From Streptococcus anginosus (GTDB lineage: Bacteria > Bacillota > Bacilli > Lactobacillales > Streptococcaceae): a stretch of DNA of 64,000 bases. The stretch covers positions 22,501-86,500 of the forward strand of contig NZ_CP012719.1 of NCBI RefSeq assembly GCF_001697145.1. Direction: 5' to 3'. Made by a program: the position numbers and the translations under genes. Within the stretch, counting starts at the first letter, position 1, and each line of letters begins with the position of its first letter. The notes beneath the pieces are model-generated. The model was not told where the DNA came from. It did no database searches and worked only from the letters and a program-made list of their open reading frames with translations. This document shows, piece by piece, positions 62,083 to 64,000 of the stretch.

Positions 62083-64000
62083 ATGGCTGATAAAAAAACA
62101 TTAACTCCCGAAGAAAAAAAGTTAGCTGCTGAAAAGCATGTTGACGAACTTGTTCAAAAAGGGCTAGTTGCTCTGGAAGAAATGAGAAAATTAAATCAAG
62201 AACAAGTAGACTACATTGTTGCAAAAGCTTCAGTTGCTGCTCTTGATGCACATGGTATCTTAGCAGAACATGCTGTTAAAGAAACAGGTCGCGGTGTCTT
62301 TGAAGACAAAGCAACAAAAAACCTTTTTGCCTGCGAACACGTTGTTAACAATATGCGTGGTGTTAAAACTGTTGGTGTGATTGAAGATGATCCTATTACA
62401 GGTTTAACGAAAATTGCTGAACCGGTCGGAGTAATCTGCGGAATCACTCCAACGACCAACCCAACTTCAACAGCGATTTTCAAATCATTGATTTCATTGA
62501 AAACGCGGAATCCAATTATCTTTGCTTTCCATCCATCTGCTCAAGAATCTTCTGCTCATGCGGCACAAATCGTACGTGATGCAGCGATTGCAGCAGGTGC
62601 ACCTGAAAACTGTGTTCAATGGATTACACAGCCATCTATGGAAGCAACAACAGCTTTGATGAACCACGAAGGTATTGCAACAATCCTTGCGACTGGTGGG
62701 AACGCCATGGTAAAAGCTGCTTATTCATGTGGCAAACCTGCTCTTGGAGTTGGTGCTGGTAACGTTCCAGCTTACGTTGAAAAATCAGCAAATATCCGCC
62801 AAGCAGCACATGATATCGTGATGTCCAAATCATTTGATAATGGTATGGTCTGTGCATCTGAGCAAGCTGTGATCATTGATAAAGAAATCTATGATGAATT
62901 TGTAACAGAATTCAAATCTTACCATACTTACTTTGTCAGCAAGAAAGAAAAAGCGCTTTTGGAAGAATTTTGTTTTGGTGCAAAAGCCAACAGCAAGAAC
63001 TGCGCTGGTGCAAAATTGAATCCAAATATTGTTGGTAAACCAGCTACATGGATTGCTGAGCAAGCAGGATTCAAAGTACCAGAAGGTACAAATATCTTGG
63101 CTGCTGAATGTGCAGAAGTTGGAATTAAAGAACCATTGACTCGTGAAAAATTATCACCTGTTATTGCGGTTTTGAAAGCTGAAGATACTGAAGATGGACT
63201 TAAAAAAGCTCGTCAAATGGTTGAATTTAATGGTCTAGGACACTCAGCTGCTATCCATACAAAAGACGAAGCTCTTGCAAAACGTTTCGGTACGGAAATA
63301 AAGGCAATGCGTATCATATGGAACTCTCCATCTACCTTTGGTGGTATCGGTGATGTATATAACGCCTTCATTCCATCATTAACACTTGGATGTGGTTCAT
63401 ACGGACACAACTCAGTTGGTGATAACGTATCAGCTATCAACCTTCTTAACATCAAGAAAGTAGGGAAACGTAGAAATAATATGCAATGGTTTAAAGTTCC
63501 TTCAAAAATCTACTTCGAACGTAACGCAATCCAATACCTTCAAACTTGCGAAGGTATCGAACGTGTCATGATTGTTACCGATAAATCAATTGAAAAACTC
63601 GGTTTTGTACAACGTGTGATTGACCAATTGAATCTTCGTAAAAACAAAGTCACGATTCAAGTCTTCTCAGATGTTGAACCAGATCCAGATATCACAACAG
63701 TTCGTCGTGGTGTTGAAGTAATGCGCTCGTTTGAACCAGATACTATCATTGCCCTTGGTGGTGGCTCACCAATGGATGCGGCTAAAGGTATGTGGATGTT
63801 CTATGAACAGCCAGACGTTGACTTCGGTGACCTCGTTCAAAAATTCATGGATATCCGTAAACGTGCCTTCAAATTCCCATCACTTGGTAAGAAAGCACAA
63901 TATATCGGTATTCCAACAACATCTGGTACAGGTTCAGAAGTAACACCGTTTGCAGTTATTTCTGATAAGGCAAATAATCGTAAATACCCAATCACTGACT
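62083..64000 (+). CDS. adhE: bifunctional acetaldehyde-CoA/alcohol dehydrogenase, 5' part
   Basis: AdhE reduces acetyl-CoA to ethanol and restores NAD+ in mixed-acid fermentation. The window holds 639 of about 880 codons, with no stop, and runs off the right edge. The N-terminal aldehyde dehydrogenase half has PTTNPTSTAIFKS and the catalytic cysteine in DNGMVCASEQ. The iron alcohol dehydrogenase half begins with FEPDTIIALGGGSPMDAAKGMW and TTSGTGSEVTPF. The ATG at 62083 follows GGAGGAA. Upstream sites indicate control by Rex (NADH/NAD+) and CcpA. Confidence 0.95.
   Translation, partial: MADKKTLTPEEKKLAAEKHVDELVQKGLVALEEMRKLNQEQVDYIVAKASVAALDAHGILAEHAVKETGRGVFEDKATKNLFACEHVVNNMRGVKTVGVIEDDPITGLTKIAEPVGVICGITPTTNPTSTAIFKSLISLKTRNPIIFAFHPSAQESSAHAAQIVRDAAIAAGAPENCVQWITQPSMEATTALMNHEGIATILATGGNAMVKAAYSCGKPALGVGAGNVPAYVEKSANIRQAAHDIVMSKSFDNGMVCASEQAVIIDKEIYDEFVTEFKSYHTYFVSKKEKALLEEFCFGAKANSKNCAGAKLNPNIVGKPATWIAEQAGFKVPEGTNILAAECAEVGIKEPLTREKLSPVIAVLKAEDTEDGLKKARQMVEFNGLGHSAAIHTKDEALAKRFGTEIKAMRIIWNSPSTFGGIGDVYNAFIPSLTLGCGSYGHNSVGDNVSAINLLNIKKVGKRRNNMQWFKVPSKIYFERNAIQYLQTCEGIERVMIVTDKSIEKLGFVQRVIDQLNLRKNKVTIQVFSDVEPDPDITTVRRGVEVMRSFEPDTIIALGGGSPMDAAKGMWMFYEQPDVDFGDLVQKFMDIRKRAFKFPSLGKKAQYIGIPTTSGTGSEVTPFAVISDKANNRKYPITD

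Overview
The window is chromosomal DNA of a Streptococcus. The evidence is the large tRNA array followed by mreC-mreD-pcsB, the prs, araT-recO-plsX-acpP and purC-L-F-M-N-H-D-E-K-B order, a bgaC/mannose-family PTS/agaS/galM operon after purB, a CiaR-type csRNA, and the ruvB, phosphatase, acyltransferase and adhE neighbourhood. An oral viridans species, possibly of the anginosus or sanguinis/mitis groups, fits best. I cannot name the species from sequence alone.

Layout. 1-1446: fifteen complete tRNA genes and the 3' end of another, with a duplicated tRNA-Arg that carries its own promoter and terminator. 1522-8603: cell shape and division genes (mreC, mreD, pcsB), prs, araT, recO and phospholipid synthesis (plsX, acpP). 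8763-18384: purC, purL, purF, purM, purN and purH. 18443-20377 (minus): a secreted CHAP amidase with Bsp-like repeats, whose catalytic domain is a close paralogue of that of PcsB. 20800-25828: an AT-rich four-gene accessory operon. It encodes an N6-adenine DNA methyltransferase, a double GHKL ATPase that looks like a MORC/Hsp90-type ATPase fused to a histidine kinase, a stand-alone receiver protein and an HNH nuclease. It is followed by an IS982-family and an IS3-family element. 28507-31998: purD, a DUF523 gene, purE and purK. 32237-34000: an AT-rich reverse transcriptase of the abortive-infection (UG/Abi) type, interrupted by one in-frame stop. 34291: purB. 35643-40010: the dihydroxyacetone kinase locus (dhaQ, dhaS, dhaKLM, glpF). 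40780-49501: a GntR regulator and a galactoside/amino-sugar operon (bgaC, PTS IIB-IIC-IID-IIA, agaS, lacD-like, galM). 49676-51239: ruvB and a nucleotidyltransferase gene, then a csRNA gene. 51420-53801: two insertion sequences stacked on one target. 53979-58876: a pilus locus (two LPXTG pilins and a class C sortase). 59062-64000: a low-molecular-weight tyrosine phosphatase, a MORN-repeat protein, an OatA-like acyltransferase and the 5' part of adhE.

How it works together. Purine synthesis is the backbone of the first half. Its genes carry PurBox-like sites, and purD and purB share a leader motif and lack Shine-Dalgarno sequences. Two unrelated defence-like cargoes sit inside the purine region, neither with its own integrase. 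The most interesting candidate system is the 20800-25828 operon, which looks like restriction-modification under two-component-type signalling: DNA methylation, an ATP-driven sensor kinase, a receiver and an HNH effector. The second half is mostly sugar catabolism under CcpA-type sites, redox control of adhE by a Rex-type site, and surface display through pilins and a sortase.
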